Shown: positions 17,465-26,318, counted from the stretch's first letter. The stretch: 60,041 nt of DNA from Akkermansia muciniphila (GCA_945903605.1 CAMDOH010000006.1:1-60041); one strand, 5' to 3'. Translations and numbers: made by a program. The notes: generated from the sequence alone by a model not told the origin.

Positions 17465-19729
17465 GTGTCAAAAAACTCTAATAATGGCTCTCATTCGCCA
17501 AGCCGCGCCACCTCATCGGACTTCTCCTGGCTGCCCCAAGACCAATGGCCATGGTCCACAGCTATTGTGCTGATGTCCGTAGTCTGGTTTTTCAGCGTGT
17601 TGGTTCGCCTAAATTGGATCGGCGACGCAACCCAGATTGACTCATTCATGTGGAATGGCGTTCCTCTCGTGACCACGAATGATAGCTACCTGTTCGGATC
17701 CATTGCGCAGAAGGCGATTGGTGGGACGGCATCAAACGTAGCCGACTGCCCGGGAATCTTGGATCATGGAATGATCACAGTGCTGCTGTTCGTGTCCGCC
17801 AAATGGACGGGCTTGAGCGTGGATACTCTGATGATCTGGCTGCCCGTATTCATCGGCGGAATAGTAGCGATCCCTGTTTTTCTGATTGGCCGACTCTTCG
17901 GTTCCACGCTGTGGGGATTTTGTGCCGCCGTGTTGGCGAGCGTGGCGCAGAGCTACTACAACCGTACGATGGCTGGATACTTCGACACGGATATGTTCTC
18001 CATCACTGTGCCCGCATTTGCCTTGTACTGTTTGCTTGCCGCGCACCGTAAGGAAAGTTTTGCATGGCTCACCGCTGGATCCGCCACTTTGTTCATCTAT
18101 CCTTTTTTTTATTTCCCCGGAGTGCCGATTGCTTATGCCTTGGCGCTCACCTTCGTAGGATTCCGGCTTCTGACTCGATTCCGACATCCGATGACATGGC
18201 AGTCCTTCTTACTCCTTGGACTGGCCGTGATGATTCTTGATGGATCAACGGGCAGAGCTATTGCGCGCGCCCCCTTGTTGTGGTTCGTGCGTGCAGCCAT
18301 CCTGTATGCAGCGTCAGTGATTCTTCAAAAGACTGCTGGCTCAATGCAAGTGCCATGGAGAAGTCGATCCGTGATGGCGGCCTGTGCGCTGACATGTCTG
18401 GGTGTGATTGTGTTCTCTGAACCGATCAAACACATTGGCCGTAGAACTTCTGAATACATTGGCGCGCGCTCCGAGCTATTGCCCCAATCTCCAGCGGATG
18501 GGCTGAATTTTTTCAAAGCTGGATCTTTGGTAGTCGAGGCGCAAACCGCCAACTCACTCCGCGAGAATATTGTCATCACGGCAAGGCGTGTGTCCGGTTC
18601 CCTCATTGGCGGAATTCTCGCAATTGCAGGTTTTGTTCTGCTCGTTTTTCACGCGAGAGAGTTTGCCATCGCTTTACCCTTCGTCGGATTTGCGTATCTG
18701 GCCATGCAGGGTGGGGAGCGATTCACTATTCATGCGGTGCCAATCGGAGCGCTTTCGGCCACGGCTATTTGCTTTTGGCTTCCAAACTTGATGATGAAGA
18801 AAGCGCCCGGCGCAGGGAAGATGATTGGCTTGGCCGTCTGCAGCCTCCTCCTTTTTGCCAATCTTCAACACGTCGCCGCGTATAAAACTTCTCCAGTGCT
18901 AGACAGCAAGTCCGTCGCCACACTGGCGCAAACTGCACCTAAGTCAGATGCAGGTGATTACCTGATCACTTGGTGGGATTATGGAACGGCGGCTTGGTAT
19001 TACTCCGGATTGAATACCGTCTGTAATCCCGGAAATCAAAACTCCGACATTTATCTCGTTGCTAAGATTCTCAATTCGCCATCGCAGGCACTTGCCGCAA
19101 ATCTGACGAAGGTCGCAATCGAGACTCACGCGGAAGCGTCACCCAGCCGTCCTGTGATTCGGCGACTGCTCAAGCCGCACGTCAAATCAATCGCTGGACT
19201 CGATGGGTTTTTCTCCGAGGTCAGTTCAACGAATTATTTGGCTCCGGCCAAAACCCGGGAGACATACCTGTTCCTCAATCATCAGATGTTAAATTTCATT
19301 CCCGCCATGCGACTTTTTAGTGAGCGGGATTTGTTGACCGGCGAGCCTCACCCCGGTCGTACGTTCATCTCATTTAACGATTGGAAAAGTGATGGCCAGA
19401 TTCTGCAGGCAACAAGGGGGGCCATTCGGATGCAAGTGGACAGGAAAAATCTCCAAGCCACGCTTGATGATGGACGCCAATTCGCTCTCAACAACTTTGA
19501 CTACATTCCGGCTGCGCAAGCAGGCCGACTGTCCATCAAAAGGCAGTCAGGCCATCCGACATCTCCGTTCCGTTTGGTCATTCGCGAAGAACCGCCGCTC
19601 TGCATTCTCATGGAAGAAGACATCTTCCATTCCAATTTTGTGCAGATGTATTTGTACGAATCCTTCGATGCAGAACGGTTCGAGCGCGTAGCGGGAAACC
19701 CGTACGCCATCATGTACCGCGTGAAATAA
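17465..19729 (+). CDS. pglB: PglB-type oligosaccharyltransferase (STT3 family)
   Basis: This 754-residue membrane protein transfers a lipid-linked glycan to Asn in secreted proteins. Residues 1-490 hold about 13 membrane helices and the rest is a periplasmic domain. The match to Campylobacter PglB is extensive: 'TTNDSY' (Asp73, catalytic metal ligand), 'SYYNRTMAGYFDTDMF' near 163-178, 'VVEAQ' near 356 in the place of the TIXE Glu, 'RRVSGS', 'GGERFTIHAVP', the sequon-binding 'TWWDYG' near 502, and a C-terminal region of the same layout ('NFVQMYLYESFD'). GTG 17465 is chosen as the start because GGAG lies eight bases upstream. No glycan-assembly genes adjoin it, so its donor is unknown. Confidence 0.9.
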   Translation: MSKNSNNGSHSPSRATSSDFSWLPQDQWPWSTAIVLMSVVWFFSVLVRLNWIGDATQIDSFMWNGVPLVTTNDSYLFGSIAQKAIGGTASNVADCPGILDHGMITVLLFVSAKWTGLSVDTLMIWLPVFIGGIVAIPVFLIGRLFGSTLWGFCAAVLASVAQSYYNRTMAGYFDTDMFSITVPAFALYCLLAAHRKESFAWLTAGSATLFIYPFFYFPGVPIAYALALTFVGFRLLTRFRHPMTWQSFLLLGLAVMILDGSTGRAIARAPLLWFVRAAILYAASVILQKTAGSMQVPWRSRSVMAACALTCLGVIVFSEPIKHIGRRTSEYIGARSELLPQSPADGLNFFKAGSLVVEAQTANSLRENIVITARRVSGSLIGGILAIAGFVLLVFHAREFAIALPFVGFAYLAMQGGERFTIHAVPIGALSATAICFWLPNLMMKKAPGAGKMIGLAVCSLLLFANLQHVAAYKTSPVLDSKSVATLAQTAPKSDAGDYLITWWDYGTAAWYYSGLNTVCNPGNQNSDIYLVAKILNSPSQALAANLTKVAIETHAEASPSRPVIRRLLKPHVKSIAGLDGFFSEVSSTNYLAPAKTRETYLFLNHQMLNFIPAMRLFSERDLLTGEPHPGRTFISFNDWKSDGQILQATRGAIRMQVDRKNLQATLDDGRQFALNNFDYIPAAQAGRLSIKRQSGHPTSPFRLVIREEPPLCILMEEDIFHSNFVQMYLYESFDAERFERVAGNPYAIMYRVK

Positions 19730-19765
19730 CGCACTCCACGACCCGTCGCTCCGCAAATTGGGGGG

Positions 19766-20830
19766 CTATTTCTTCTCTACAATCCAAACGTTCCTGAACT
19801 GAAGTGGATTGCCGTGGCCTTGCAGCTTGATGGGGCCGGGCGTGCCTTCTGGCTCCGAACGCGCACCGCCAGTCACGCCGCTGATGCTGAGATCCTGATG
19901 GATGATCACTCCATTGTGCTTGAGCGTCATCACTGGATTCTTGATCTTTTTGCCCGACTCATCCAGCACGGCATTGGTAAAGTCCACATCATAAGTCTGC
20001 CAAACGAGCGGAGGCAGGCACATGTTCACTTTCGGTTCTGCTTTAGTGTACACACCGCCGCACTCATTGTTTTTTCCGTCGAGCCCGAATGAATCGAGAA
20101 TCTGCACCTCGTAATGATCCACTTGATAGAACCCCGAATTTCCTCGTCCCTGTCCGCGACCTTCGGGCCTGTATGGAAGCAAGAATTCCATGTGCATGGT
20201 GTAGTTGCTGAATTTCTTTGCCGTGACGATGTCTGCGCCGTCGGTGTTGAGCAGCTTGCTTTTTGCGTCCAGTCTCCCGCCTTTCCATGCTTCCTTATTG
20301 GCGCCATCAAACAAGACCGTTGCCCCAGCGGGAGGCATCGCGCCCATCGACGGGCTGACACGCACTTTTTTCTTCAACGAAAATGCCGCCCCTCCTTCAA
20401 TCTGTCCGCTGAAAACATCCTCGCTGATTGTTCCGCTGGCTGGCTTGTGGCCGTCGGACGGATACTTGCTCGTCGCGCTGAACTCCTCGGCTTTTTGCGC
20501 GAGATATTTACGCGCCCCTGTCGCCGGCTCAAACACCGCTTTATTTCCTACCAGTTTGCCGCTGAGTAGAATCTTGCTCTTGCCATCCCAGCCCGCGCCG
20601 GGCAATCCGCCGGGCAGAATCACAGCTTGAAAAAAGCCTCCGTTCAACGCGATGACCTGAGCGCCTAATTTGTCGCCGGCATATTCACCTTGAATGGCGA
20701 AATCGATCGGAATCGTGGAGTCGGTCGCGTCGGTCCAGACGACCTTCGCGCCAGCAGGCGCTGCGCTGGCAATTGAGGCACCAAGACAGACCGAAGCAAA
20801 TCCGGCCATGGAATGGATAATATTACGCAT
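19766..20830 (-). CDS. Secreted DUF1080 protein (3-keto-disaccharide hydrolase-like)
   Basis: This 354-residue protein begins with a signal peptide (MRNIIHSMAGFASVCLGASIASAA). Residues about 25-165 form a domain I do not recognise ('LNGGFFQAVILPGGLPG'). Residues about 175-354 are DUF1080 (concanavalin-like sandwich), with 'GATVLFDGANKEAWKGG', 'GRGNSGFYQVDHYEVQILDS', 'YDVDFTNAV' and the final 'GNPLQFRNVWI'. DUF1080 enzymes act on 3-keto sugars or glycosides. I use ATG 20830 rather than the track's start 41 codons upstream because it gives the signal peptide. A promoter-like sequence lies upstream. It is divergent from nagA. Confidence 0.87.
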   Translation of the reverse strand: MRNIIHSMAGFASVCLGASIASAAPAGAKVVWTDATDSTIPIDFAIQGEYAGDKLGAQVIALNGGFFQAVILPGGLPGAGWDGKSKILLSGKLVGNKAVFEPATGARKYLAQKAEEFSATSKYPSDGHKPASGTISEDVFSGQIEGGAAFSLKKKVRVSPSMGAMPPAGATVLFDGANKEAWKGGRLDAKSKLLNTDGADIVTAKKFSNYTMHMEFLLPYRPEGRGQGRGNSGFYQVDHYEVQILDSFGLDGKNNECGGVYTKAEPKVNMCLPPLVWQTYDVDFTNAVLDESGKKIKNPVMTLKHNGVIIHQDLSISGVTGGARSEPEGTPGPIKLQGHGNPLQFRNVWIVEKK

Positions 20831-20857
20831 GTTATTTCTTATTGTGGTTGCGGCGCA

Positions 20858-20885
20858 ATCATACCGTCGCATTTCACTCCTGCAA
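20858..20885 (-). promoter_or_regulatory. Predicted promoter of the DUF1080 gene
   Basis: On the minus strand TTGCAG and TATGAT are separated by 16 bases, and the -10 box is 27 bases upstream of the DUF1080 ATG. This is a reasonable sigma70-like match in the divergent DUF1080-nagA region. Confidence 0.45.
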
Positions 20886-20967
20886 CCAAAACAACAGCAC
20901 CCATCCATTCCAGCCGATGCGACCAAGTGCGCTTGCCTCGCGTAATTGGCCACGTCATGGTTTGCAC

Positions 20968-22131
20968 ATGCAATTGACGAATGCGCGCCTAATTTTGCCC
21001 GATGTCATCCGCGAAGGCTCACTCACATTGCGCGAAGGGCGCATCGCCAACGTCGGCCGTGCCCATCCAAAAGCCCGTGGCAAAGAGCGATTGGATTTGA
21101 AAGGGGGATTTCTCGCGCCGGGATTTATCGACCTTCATATCCACGGCGCCGTCGGCCATGACACGATGGAGGCCACTCCCGAGGCATTCAAGGCCATCAC
21201 CGATTTTCATCTTCGCGGCGGCACCACATCGCTCACGCTCACCACACTCACAGCTCCGCACGCCGACATCATGCGAACGCTCGAAGCCATCAAGCCGATG
21301 CACAACCGTTCGCTCGGCGGTTCGCGCATCATTGGCGTGCATGTTGAAGGCCCGTATATTTCGCCGCTGCGCGTCGGCGCGCAAAATCCGAAATACGTTC
21401 GCCCGCCGAACAACCCCTCCGAATGGCGACAGATATTGCGTTACGGAAAATTGGTGACGCAAATGACCATCGCACCCGAAGAAGAGGGCGCGCTCGCACT
21501 GATCAAGGCGTTGAAACGAAATGGCACCATCGCATCCGGCGGCCACACAGATGCGAATCACGAACAGCTCATCCCAGCGCTGAAGGCCGGTCTCAATCAG
21601 GCCACACACACGTTCAACCAGATGAGCACCATCACCAAGCGCGGCCCTTATCGCTGGGCGGGGATGATCGAATTCTCGCTCGCACAAGATGAAATTCTTT
21701 GCGAGCTGATCTGCGACGGCAAACACGTGCCGCCCATCATCATGAAAATGTTGTTCAATGCGAAGGGGCGCGATGGCGTCTGCCTGGTTTCTGATGCGAC
21801 GAAAGGAGCGGGGCTGCCTGTCGGCACCGAATTCGAATTGTTCGGCATGACCGCGCGATCTACCCAGCACACTGCCGAACTTGTCGATGGATCCGGCCTT
21901 GCTGGGAGCACGCTCACGATGATCCGCTCCGTGAAGACGGCTGTGGAAATGGGCGGGCAGTTGCTTGTGGATGCCGTGCGAATGGCCTCGCTGAATCCAG
22001 CTCGCCAACTGCGGCGCGAAAAAGAATTCGGCTCGATTGAGTCGGGAAAACGCGCCGACCTCGTGTGGTTCGATGAGAAGTTTCGCGTGCGCGGCGTGTG
22101 GCTCGATGGCGAACAGCGTTTCCTAGCCTGA
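20968..22131 (+). CDS. nagA: N-acetylglucosamine-6-phosphate deacetylase
   Basis: This 387-residue cytosolic amidohydrolase removes acetate from GlcNAc-6-P in amino-sugar use and wall recycling. Metal and catalytic motifs are present: 'APGFIDLHIHG' (HXH) near 50, 'GVHVEGPY' near 125, 'ASGGHTDANHEQ' near 190, 'ATHTFNQMS' near 212 and 'LVSDATKGAGLP' near 273 (catalytic Asp). ATG 20968 starts the usual 'LTNARLILPD' beta strand; the track's upstream start lies in the divergent promoter region. No nagB or PTS gene is adjacent. The 3' end overlaps the convergent epimerase gene by nine bases. Confidence 0.92.
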   Translation: MQLTNARLILPDVIREGSLTLREGRIANVGRAHPKARGKERLDLKGGFLAPGFIDLHIHGAVGHDTMEATPEAFKAITDFHLRGGTTSLTLTTLTAPHADIMRTLEAIKPMHNRSLGGSRIIGVHVEGPYISPLRVGAQNPKYVRPPNNPSEWRQILRYGKLVTQMTIAPEEEGALALIKALKRNGTIASGGHTDANHEQLIPALKAGLNQATHTFNQMSTITKRGPYRWAGMIEFSLAQDEILCELICDGKHVPPIIMKMLFNAKGRDGVCLVSDATKGAGLPVGTEFELFGMTARSTQHTAELVDGSGLAGSTLTMIRSVKTAVEMGGQLLVDAVRMASLNPARQLRREKEFGSIESGKRADLVWFDEKFRVRGVWLDGEQRFLA

Positions 22132-23031
22132 TCCATTCCTCTCGCCAAGCGCCTCTTCAATCGCCGCGTTAATCCCGGGAAATCGAAATTGAAATCCCGA
22201 CTCCAGCAGTTTTGTGGGCACGACGCGCTGACTGGCACAGAGTACGTCTTTGACAATCGAGCCGTAGAGCAAGCTCAATAGAAGCGGCGGCGCTGGAAGA
22301 ATGGCTGGTCTGTGGACAGCTTTCGCAATGGCGCGTGTGATTTCTGCATTCGTTGCTGGTTCTGGCGAGACGACATTGACTGCGCCGGAAATATCTTCCC
22401 ACCGCAACACGTGGAGAATTGCCGAAATGGCGTCCACCAAAGAAATCCATGTCCAATACTGTCTCCCCCTCCCAACATTGCCGCCGAGCCCCATTCGGAA
22501 CCACGGAAGCAGTCTCTGTAAAAATGCGCCTTGAGATGTGAGCATTGCGCCAAACCGCAAGTGAACTGTGCGAATGCCTGCGCGTGATGCGGAAACTGAA
22601 GCGCTCTCCCACGCACTACAAACTTCCGCAAGAAAGCCTTTTCCGGTCACGCTGTTCTCATCCAGAATTTCTCCGGGACGATGGCCGTAAATGCCCGTGG
22701 CAGACGCAGCAAGAAATACTCGCGGAGGATTCGGTAGTGTCGCGAGTTTCTCGCAAAGTAATCGGGTGGATTCAACGCGGCTGGAACGGATGCGCCGCAT
22801 CTTGTCCTTGGTCCAGCGTCCGTCTCCGATGTTCTCGCCGCACAGATGGATCACCGCATCGCAATCGTTGAGATGGTGGACGTCCAAGTCTCGTTGTTCC
22901 GGATTCCACAGTATTGAATTGGGCACGCCTGTTTGACGAACGAGCCGCACGACATCGTGACCCTCAGCCAGCAAGCGCTGCATCAATTGCGAGCCGATCA
23001 AACCGCTGGAGCCGCTGACGAGAATTCTCAT
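22123..23031 (-). CDS. TIGR01777-type NAD-dependent epimerase (YfcH-like)
   Basis: This 302-residue protein is a short-chain dehydrogenase-like Rossmann protein of the family once called SulA homologues. The N-terminus has the 'VSGSSGLIGSQL' nucleotide-binding loop, followed by 'AVIHLCGENIGDGRWT', 'ASATGIYGHR' (the usual YX3K region is modified in this family), 'WISLVDAISAILHVL' and the C-terminal 'LLESGFQFRFPGINAAIEEAL'. The substrate is unknown. The ATG lies three bases after the CCA of tRNA-Arg on the same strand, so the mRNA 5' end may be made by tRNA processing. Confidence 0.88.
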   Translation of the reverse strand: MRILVSGSSGLIGSQLMQRLLAEGHDVVRLVRQTGVPNSILWNPEQRDLDVHHLNDCDAVIHLCGENIGDGRWTKDKMRRIRSSRVESTRLLCEKLATLPNPPRVFLAASATGIYGHRPGEILDENSVTGKGFLAEVCSAWESASVSASRAGIRTVHLRFGAMLTSQGAFLQRLLPWFRMGLGGNVGRGRQYWTWISLVDAISAILHVLRWEDISGAVNVVSPEPATNAEITRAIAKAVHRPAILPAPPLLLSLLYGSIVKDVLCASQRVVPTKLLESGFQFRFPGINAAIEEALGERNGSG

Positions 23032-23034
23032 GAT

Positions 23035-23110
23035 TGGTACTCCCGCCCGGAATTGAACCGGGATAGGCGGTTTAGGAAACCACTGCTCTATCCAATTGAG
23101 CTACGGGAGC
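23035..23110 (-). tRNA. tRNA-Arg (anticodon CCT), CCA encoded
   Basis: A full cloverleaf can be drawn by hand on the minus strand. The acceptor stem is GCTCCCG/CGGGAGT (first pair G-U), the D arm GCTC..GAGC, and the anticodon stem GTGGT/ACCGC with loop TTCCTAA (anticodon CCT, reads AGG). The T arm is CCCGG-TTCAATT-CCGGG, the discriminator is A, and CCA is encoded. The mature RNA is 76 bases with CCA. It sits between two protein genes on the same strand. Confidence 0.95.
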
Positions 23111-23164
23111 GAGGCGTGAGCAATGATGAGTGAACGGGCCGTTTTAGAAAGCCGAAATTAGGAT

Positions 23165-24388
23165 TCATGGTTTGCGGACATCGATGCAAACCAGATCGCC
23201 CGCAGCATTGCGGCAATAAATTCGGCCGTTGGCAATGACTGGCGCAGTCCAGCAACGACCACCGATGACCTGGCTGCTGGCCAGTTGTTCGTATTTCTCC
23301 GATGAAGCTTTTGCGATGGCGAGTGTGCCGATTTCTCCAAGCAAGATCAGCCGGCCATCTGCAGCCATCAATGAGCCGCAGCGCAAACCCGCTTGGCGCC
23401 AGCGGACTTTCCCAGAATCGAGTTCCATGCAAACCAGCTCTCTGGCGCCAGCCATGTGGGTGTTGCCATCAAACCCATAAATAAACCCGTTGATGACCAC
23501 GGACCCGTTCATGTGATTGCTCAGTTCCCGATGCGTGTAAATCTGCCGGAGTTTACCAGAGGCCAATTCGAATAACGCGCAGCCGCGTTTGTAACCGGTG
23601 GAAATAAAGATTCGGTTCCCCAAAACAATCGGCGTGCACGCATTTGTCTCGTAGGAAGTTTTCCATTCCGTGAAAGCAACGGTCTTGCCCGATTCTGCAT
23701 CGAGAATCACCAGGCCCTCGGTTTTGACAATGGCCAACAACGTGCGCCCATCATGTACAAATGGAACAGGCGAACCGTACGCAGGTTTATACTCCGCACT
23801 TCGCCATAGTTCTTTTCCATCGGATTTGTTGAGTGCAAATGTCCGGCCTGCTTCCACGATCAACTGCTTGCCCAAAATCAAAGGCGAACCTGAAAAACCC
23901 CATTCGGGCGGACTGCCCATTCCAGAATGTTTTAGCAGATCAAATACCCAATCGCGCTTTCCTGTCCGCAAGTCGTAACAACGGAGGTTTCCGTCTTTGC
24001 TGAGCGTGTACACTTTGCCGCCGCTGATGGTGGGCGTCGATGCCGGACCTCCTTCATGAAGATTTGGCAACAGCTCGGCTTGATAACTGTCCGACCATCG
24101 GGTCCGTCCGGTCGCAGAATCCAAACAAGAAACCGTCTCATTGCCTCCCTTGGATTTTCCGTCATGGCCCATGATCAACACGTTGTCGCCCGCCACCGAA
24201 CAACTCGAAAAACCGATCCCCACTTTTGCGCGCCAAGCCACCTTCTCCAAACTGAGCTGCCAGCCGGATTCCGCAGAGATTCCGTTGTGGTTTGGCCCGC
24301 GCCAATTCGGCCAATCTTCAGCCGAACTCATCCCCAAAACGAATACGAAAACGATGGCGCAGAGACGATGACCGTCGGCAATTCTCAT
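23165..24388 (-). CDS. Secreted PQQ-like beta-propeller protein
   Basis: This 407-residue protein has a signal peptide (AIVFVFVLGMSSAED) and repeated propeller blades of the BamB/PQQ type. The blades show as Trp- and Gly-rich turns: 'DWPNWRGPNHNGIS', 'LDSATGRTRWSDSY', 'YDLRTGKRDWVFDLL', 'LNKSDGKELWRS' and 'MELDSGKVRWRQAGL'. The opening 'WPNWRGPNHNGIS' is a signature of secreted PQQ-like proteins common in Planctomycetota and Verrucomicrobiota. It is probably a periplasmic scaffold; no quinone-dehydrogenase catalytic residues can be pointed to. It lies upstream of tRNA-Arg on the same strand. Confidence 0.88.
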   Translation of the reverse strand: MRIADGHRLCAIVFVFVLGMSSAEDWPNWRGPNHNGISAESGWQLSLEKVAWRAKVGIGFSSCSVAGDNVLIMGHDGKSKGGNETVSCLDSATGRTRWSDSYQAELLPNLHEGGPASTPTISGGKVYTLSKDGNLRCYDLRTGKRDWVFDLLKHSGMGSPPEWGFSGSPLILGKQLIVEAGRTFALNKSDGKELWRSAEYKPAYGSPVPFVHDGRTLLAIVKTEGLVILDAESGKTVAFTEWKTSYETNACTPIVLGNRIFISTGYKRGCALFELASGKLRQIYTHRELSNHMNGSVVINGFIYGFDGNTHMAGARELVCMELDSGKVRWRQAGLRCGSLMAADGRLILLGEIGTLAIAKASSEKYEQLASSQVIGGRCWTAPVIANGRIYCRNAAGDLVCIDVRKP

Positions 24389-24700
24389 GCAGCAATGATG
24401 GCTGTCGCCCCATCATAAACAAGCCAACTCACTCAACTCACATCCTTGCCAGCAATGTCAATAATGTGGCAACAAATCGAAAAATCAATTGGGCAATACA
24501 GTTTACCATCTGTCTCACAGTGTGTTATGAATTCTTATTGTTGAGTGGCGCACTGCGGATAACCTTCCAAGATTCTACGTGAATGGCTGGATAACCCATT
24601 GTTGCTAAATCGTTGATTTGCCATTTTTTGAATGCTGGTTTTTTCAATCCTTACGAGCTTTTCTGACTGTAAGTTGGGTTGTGCCCGAATTTGAGGAGTC
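24389..24700. other. AT-rich intergenic region
   Basis: About 310 bases between the divergent propeller gene and the ppk1 remnant. It is visibly richer in A and T than its surroundings. A TTGACA and a TATGAT occur on the minus strand but not at promoter spacing. I see no credible ORF, RNA gene or repeat. It may be degraded coding sequence from the missing 5' part of ppk1. Confidence 0.5.
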
Positions 24701-25298
24701 ATGTCTAATCATCCAAAGATTTTTCTGAGCCGCGAACTGGAGCAAGCCGGCGTGAATGTCTCCTTCGGCTTGGTCGGATTCAAGATTCACGCAAAACTCT
24801 GCCTGATTGTGCGGCAGGAAGACGATCGCATCCGGCACTATCTCCATCTGAGCACCGGCAATTACAATCCCACCACGGCCCGCACATGCACCGACTACAG
24901 CCTGCTCACGACCCATCCTGAACTCGCTGAAGACGCAGCCGCGCTGTTCAACCAACTCACGGGATTTTGCCAATTCCAGAAAATGCGCAAGCTCATCGTC
25001 GCCCCATTCGAATATCACCAGCGAGTGATTGATCTGATTCGCACAGAAACCAAAACGCACGCGACGGGAAACCCGCGCGTATCACAGCCTTCTGCCCGAT
25101 GGCAGCTATGAATTGTCTGCGCTCAAAGCGGGTGAAAAGCCTGTGAACGCCCAACAGGATTTCATGAAGATCGCGCTCCAGCCGCCCAATAGAAAATCGG
25201 CTCCTTCGAACAAGCACCGCACGGCGCGCCGCCGCACATCTGCTTCCAGTTTAGTCAGGATTGCGCGCGCTCCCGAGCCAGCCATGCCGCACCAGTAA
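24701..25298 (+). pseudogene. Polyphosphate kinase (ppk1) remnant
   Basis: Two pieces of PPK1 survive in different frames. The first (24701-about 25070) encodes 'RELEQAGVNVSFGLVGFKIHAKLCLI'-type sequence, followed by 'YLHLSTGNYNPTTARTCTDY' and 'EDAAALFNQLTGF', the PPK1 region leading into the catalytic C-terminal domain. The second (about 25065-25298, frame +3) encodes 'YHSLLPDGSYELSALKAG' and 'KPVNAQQDFMKIA', which looks like the extreme C-terminus. The roughly 150 residues expected between them and the N-terminal half are missing. A 5' deletion plus an internal deletion with frame change is the simplest reading. It overlaps the ROK gene end by 44 bases. Confidence 0.8.
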
Positions 25299-26235
25299 TT
25301 CCGGCTACATCTGCGAGCTTGCTGGTCGTGATGCGAACCCTTTTCATGTTGCTGGGCAACACTCGGTCTCCCGCGCGCTCCAGAATGATCGGCATCAAGT
25401 GCTTTTTCAGCGCGCCGACAACGCCGCCACCTAGCACCACCTGTTCAGGCGCAAGAATGGAAATGACATTGCCCACCGCAATGGAAATTATTCTCGCCGC
25501 CTCACGCACCGTTTTAATCGCGAGCTTGTCGCCCTTCATTAAAGCCTCCTCAATATGATGGCTGCCGATCCCGTTCTTTTTATCTCCAAGTATTTTTCCA
25601 AGCGATGTTTTGACTCCAGCTTTGTGCGCAGCACGAAGGGTTCGCTCCAAGGCTCGACGACCGGCGAGTGATTCAAAACTACCCACGAACGGGTTGTCTT
25701 TATCCAGCAAATCCTCATTCAAAACCATGTGCCCAAATTCTCCTGCGGAGAAATTGCGCCCTCGATGAAGCTGGCCGTTGATAATAATCCCACCGCCGAT
25801 TCCTGTGCCAACAAAGATGCCCACCATGTGCTGCGGCTTGGCGCGAAGCTCGACATGATAAACGCCGAGCGTGGCCAGATTACAATCGTTGTCCACACAG
25901 ACAGGCAGGCCGAGTCGCCGTTTCATTTCACTCGCCAGTGGAACCGACCCCCATCCCAAGTTGGTCGCATCTTTGACGACTCCCTTATCCATGTCCACCG
26001 TTCCCGGCGCACCAATGGCTACACCAACCACCGTGCACCGATCCACTTGGGACAACTCGATCGCTTCCTCAATCGTCGCCGCCATTCGATCCATCACTGC
26101 CTTACATCCGCTCTTTGCCTTTGTCTTGTGCTTGGCCGTCGCCTTAAGTTTGAGCGTTGAATTGAAGACGCCAGCGAGGATCTTTGTTCCGCCCAGATCC
26201 ACGCCGATATAATGAGCTTCCTCATTCGCTCTCAT
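25255..26235 (-). CDS. ROK family sugar kinase lacking the zinc cysteines
   Basis: This 326-residue protein has the ASKHA phosphate loop 'IGVDLGGTKILAGVF' at its N-terminus, 'VCVDNDCNLATLGVY' with the catalytic Asp, 'GIFVGTGIGGGIIINGQLHRG' and 'GEFGHMVLNED'. It probably phosphorylates glucose or another hexose with ATP. The segment after GEFGHM, which in most ROK proteins holds CGCGXXGCXE for zinc, reads 'LLDKDNPFVGSFESLAG' here, with no Cys. ATG 26235 is preferred to the TTG at 26259. It is the last gene of the long minus-strand run, 83 bases after the WD40 gene, so co-transcription is possible. Confidence 0.87.
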   Translation of the reverse strand: MRANEEAHYIGVDLGGTKILAGVFNSTLKLKATAKHKTKAKSGCKAVMDRMAATIEEAIELSQVDRCTVVGVAIGAPGTVDMDKGVVKDATNLGWGSVPLASEMKRRLGLPVCVDNDCNLATLGVYHVELRAKPQHMVGIFVGTGIGGGIIINGQLHRGRNFSAGEFGHMVLNEDLLDKDNPFVGSFESLAGRRALERTLRAAHKAGVKTSLGKILGDKKNGIGSHHIEEALMKGDKLAIKTVREAARIISIAVGNVISILAPEQVVLGGGVVGALKKHLMPIILERAGDRVLPSNMKRVRITTSKLADVAGITGAAWLARERAQS

Positions 26236-26318
26236 CTGTTGCGAGAGAATGGAAATCAACCTCTGCGTGGCAATTGAAACTTACTCGATACTCAAACCCA
26301 AGCCTGCCTGCCTGCGAA

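Noticed and set aside
21019-22008. 329-codon ORF on the minus strand
   Set aside because: It is antisense to nagA and has no motif of its own.
24389-24700. Promoter or RNA element in the AT-rich gap
   Set aside because: A TTGACA and a TATGAT are present, but not at promoter spacing, and I found no stable hairpin or conserved RNA motif.
24701-26235. Idea that the ppk1 remnant and the ROK gene form a polyphosphate-glucokinase system
   Set aside because: The ROK protein resembles ordinary ROK kinases in length and C-terminus, the genes are convergent, and ppk1 is broken; adjacency alone is not evidence.
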